Below are positions 62,711 to 64,000 of a stretch of DNA of 64,000 nucleotides, one piece after another. The notes below the pieces were generated by a model that was not told the DNA's origin, ran no database searches, and saw only the letters and a program-made list of their open reading frames with translations. Each line of letters opens with the position of its first letter. Within the stretch, counting starts at the first letter, position 1. Location: NCBI GenBank assembly GCA_965247775.1, contig OZ252031.1, positions 2,108,001-2,172,000 of the forward strand. Direction: 5' to 3'. The position numbers and the translations under genes were made by a program. The stretch comes from G965247775 sp965247775. Its GTDB lineage: Bacteria > Chloroflexota > Dehalococcoidia > Bin125.

Positions 62711-62896
62711 ATGGCCACCGAACTCGAGAGGGGCAACCGCGACAACGTCGGCGTGCCGTAGCGAACGCTGTTCTCGTGGGCGGAGTTCATGGCCGGGGAG
62801 CCGGATCAGCCGAAGCGCCGCCGCAGGACGCAACCCGTGGCCATCTCACTGTTCCAGTGGGCGCTCGACCCCGGCATCATCCGGAGCCCTCTCTGA
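62711..62896 (+). pseudogene. small gene with in-frame amber codon
   Basis: An excellent AGGAGG site precedes an ATG opening MATELERGNRDNVGVP, then TAG at 62759-62761, then in the same frame RTLFSWAEFMAGE, an Arg-rich stretch (PKRRRRTQP) and LFQWALDPGIIRSPL before TGA. Without the TAG it would be a 61-residue basic protein. The last 15 codons are inside the right direct repeat. Either a point-mutated gene or one read through by suppression; I do not know the family. Confidence 0.5.
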
Positions 62897-62909
62897 CCGG
62901 GACGCATGC
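62852..62909 (+). repeat. 58-bp direct repeat, right copy
   Basis: Right partner of 60143-60200, three mismatches. Here the repeat supplies the C-terminal codons of the small amber-containing gene, so this copy may be the original and the left copy the derived one. Confidence 0.9.
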
Positions 62910-63006
62910 GGGGGCGCGGGGCGACGCCGCCTGTGCCTACGCCCTCGAAACCGGTGAGCGCCTCCGGTGCGCGGTGGCTACCATTACTCTGCGGGCCGGG
63001 AGGGCG

Positions 63007-63615
63007 GTGACAAAGCAACAGCTGACGCGGGATGCACTCTGCTCGGAGCTTCCCAAATGGTACGAGGTATCCACCCGCAACAAGTATTGGGCCGGGTGGA
63101 ACGAACTGCTCGCTCGCCTTCCCGCGAAGGCGGATGCGCTGGGCTACTTCGACATGCGGGATCTCTGCGACATTGCCGTCTGGGGCGGCAACCAGCACGG
63201 CGTCAAGCAGCGGATGCAGTCCAAAAACACGCTGGATCAGGTGAAAGGTGCCACGTCGCTGGCGATCAGGCACCTCGATGACCCTGCGGGGGCGATGCGG
63301 GCCATCGCCGGCGTGAACCACTGGGGAGTCGCATACGGGTCAAAGACGCTCACATTCATGCGCCCGTCGGACTACGGGATCCTCGATAGCTGGATTCGGA
63401 AAGCCCTGGTAGACGTCATCCCGAGGATCAGGGACGGCAACGCGAGTTCGGTGGTGGGGGGCTATGTGAGCTATCTCGACTGCTGTCGGGCGCTGCACCA
63501 CAACGTCTCGGCTCCGCCGCCGGTCGCCACAGCACACGGGCGATGGCGCATCGCCGACATCGGGCAGGGGCTGTATGCATTCGCCAGGAGTGGCGGAGTT
63601 CTCACGCCACCGTAA
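63007..63615 (+). CDS. unrecognised protein, possible HhH/OGG-fold, 202 aa
   Basis: A 202-residue protein with a GTG start and a GGGAGGG site. The N-terminal half is helical with aromatic residues (WYEVSTRNKYWAGWNELLAR). The second half has SLAIRHLDDPAGAMRAIAGV, SKTLTFMRPSDYGILDSWI and a late WRIADIGQGLYAFAR. The GV-x-Y-x-S-K-x-LTF-x-x-P-x-x-Y-x-ILD pattern recalls 8-oxoguanine-glycosylase-fold proteins that occur in bacterial defence loci, where K and D would be the active pair. I cannot confirm the family. Lower GC than the host. It directly follows the right direct repeat. Confidence 0.55.
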   Translation: MTKQQLTRDALCSELPKWYEVSTRNKYWAGWNELLARLPAKADALGYFDMRDLCDIAVWGGNQHGVKQRMQSKNTLDQVKGATSLAIRHLDDPAGAMRAIAGVNHWGVAYGSKTLTFMRPSDYGILDSWIRKALVDVIPRIRDGNASSVVGGYVSYLDCCRALHHNVSAPPPVATAHGRWRIADIGQGLYAFARSGGVLTPP

Positions 63616-63760
63616 CGCACGGCGGGTCGCTCATGGCTTCGAGGACACCGTCGCGGGTAAGGCGGCCGGCGGCGATCTGGAGCAGCGCCTCCGTGTCCAT
63701 GGTGAGGACGGGGCGGGGCCATCGGCGGTGTGGATGGTGTCCTTGCGGACGGCGGCGCTG
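63605..63760 (-). pseudogene. possible SCP2-like domain fragment
   Basis: On the minus strand the sequence reads PVLTMDTEALLQIAAGRLTR then DGVLEAM, similar to the end of SCP2 sterol-binding domains (LTxDxxTLLxLxxGxLxxxxAL). Upstream the similarity is lost or out of frame. A weak call on a fragment. Confidence 0.25.
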
Positions 63761-63777
63761 GCGGCCGTCGTCGAGGG

Positions 63778-64000
63778 ATGGTGCTGGCCGCGGAGTCGGC
63801 CGGGGCGCCCGATGCGTACGGCGTGATGCGGCCGCATCCACGCTTCCTCTACGCGGCGATGGGGCTGCAATCCGAACTCTATCCGCGCGCGCTCCAGATC
63901 CTGCGCGAACTCGCTGGGGGCGGCGTCATCCAGCCGCCGTCATCGTTTCGGGATTTGCAGCAGGCCGACGCGCGCGCCGACTTGGAGCGCTCCGTGCAAT
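63778..64000 (+). pseudogene. HpaB-type 4-hydroxyphenylacetate 3-monooxygenase fragment (3' partial)
   Basis: From 63778 to the window edge the frame encodes MVLAAESAGAPDAYGVMRPH, PRFLYAAMGLQSELYPRALQ, ILRELAGGGVIQPPSSFRDL. This is a stretch from the C-terminal domain of HpaB-type flavin-dependent hydroxylases, which contain about 480-520 residues. The 300 or more upstream residues are absent; sequence before 63778 is unrelated and has a stop at 63703. So the gene is cut at its 5' side, within the scrambled region. The 3' side continues outside the window. Confidence 0.75.

Larger units (their letters stand above)
60143..62909. mobile_element. direct-repeat-flanked defence-type gene island
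   Basis: Two 58-bp direct repeats bracket a DUF262/HNH gene, a DnaE-type tail fragment and a small gene with an amber codon. The amt gene is broken at the left repeat. GC and codon use of the DUF262 gene differ from the neighbourhood. No transposase or integrase is present, so the mode of movement is unknown; repeats could come from recombination between copies of a small gene family. Confidence 0.45.

Noticed and set aside
60143..62909. An insertion sequence
   Set aside because: No transposase, no terminal inverted repeats and no short target duplication; the repeats are direct and 58 bp.

Overview
The window is a high-GC bacterial chromosome segment, densely packed on both strands. I infer a member of the Chloroflexota, Dehalococcoidia-like, from the mix of a UPF0182 giant membrane protein, tungstate transport, nickel superoxide dismutase, a thiolase/DUF35 pair and palindromic repeats of the kind common in that phylum. 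No rRNA or marker phylogeny is present, so the placement is tentative. I saw no rRNA, tRNA or CRISPR array.

Layout. 1-5.1 kb: the end of a hopanoid-type sugar epimerase, a DUF35/thiolase pair, thiamine pyrophosphokinase, an FmdB-like zinc ribbon with a Met/His-rich tail, and a divergent nickel superoxide dismutase/maturation protease pair. 5.1-6.1 kb: an HDOD gene broken by three single-base frameshifts. 6.2-10.1 kb: CIRCE-controlled groEL, an unknown protein and pyruvate kinase. 10.3-13.1 kb: a tungstate ABC transporter (tupABC). 13.1-15.9 kb: PIG-L deacetylase, geranylgeranyl-reductase-like flavoprotein and endonuclease III. 16-26.7 kb: an arginine biosynthesis cluster (argC, argJ, argB, argD, argG, argH), interrupted by the UPF0182 gene and a small unknown gene. 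26.7-36.2 kb: rpe, NUDIX, rpmB (opposite strand), a FakA/DegV-type pair, recG, argS and trpS. 36.2-38.3 kb: UbiA prenyltransferase and an SPFH protein.

38.3-40.2 kb is a small accessory patch: a 20-G run, 10-bp repeats, an internally deleted DUF899 gene and an NYN-domain protein with a zinc ribbon. 40.2-59.5 kb returns to ordinary genes: aminotransferase with an Lrp-like regulator, gatCA, methyltransferase with a class A penicillin-binding protein, a secreted zincin, RDD and membrane proteins, NHL protein, aldo/keto reductase, amidase, Tag glycosylase, 2H phosphoesterase, flavin monooxygenase and amidohydrolase.

59.7-64 kb is the most unusual region. An ammonium transporter gene is frameshifted and cut off. 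Two 58-bp direct repeats (60143-60200 and 62852-62909) bracket a DUF262/HNH gene typical of anti-phage systems, a fragment resembling a DNA polymerase III alpha tail, and a small gene with an in-frame amber codon. An unrecognised gene with glycosylase-fold-like motifs follows, then the 3' part of an HpaB-type hydroxylase. I read this as a defence-type gene island at a recombination-prone site.

The + strand also changes from C-rich to G-rich across the window (roughly 19-30 kb), whichever strand is coding.
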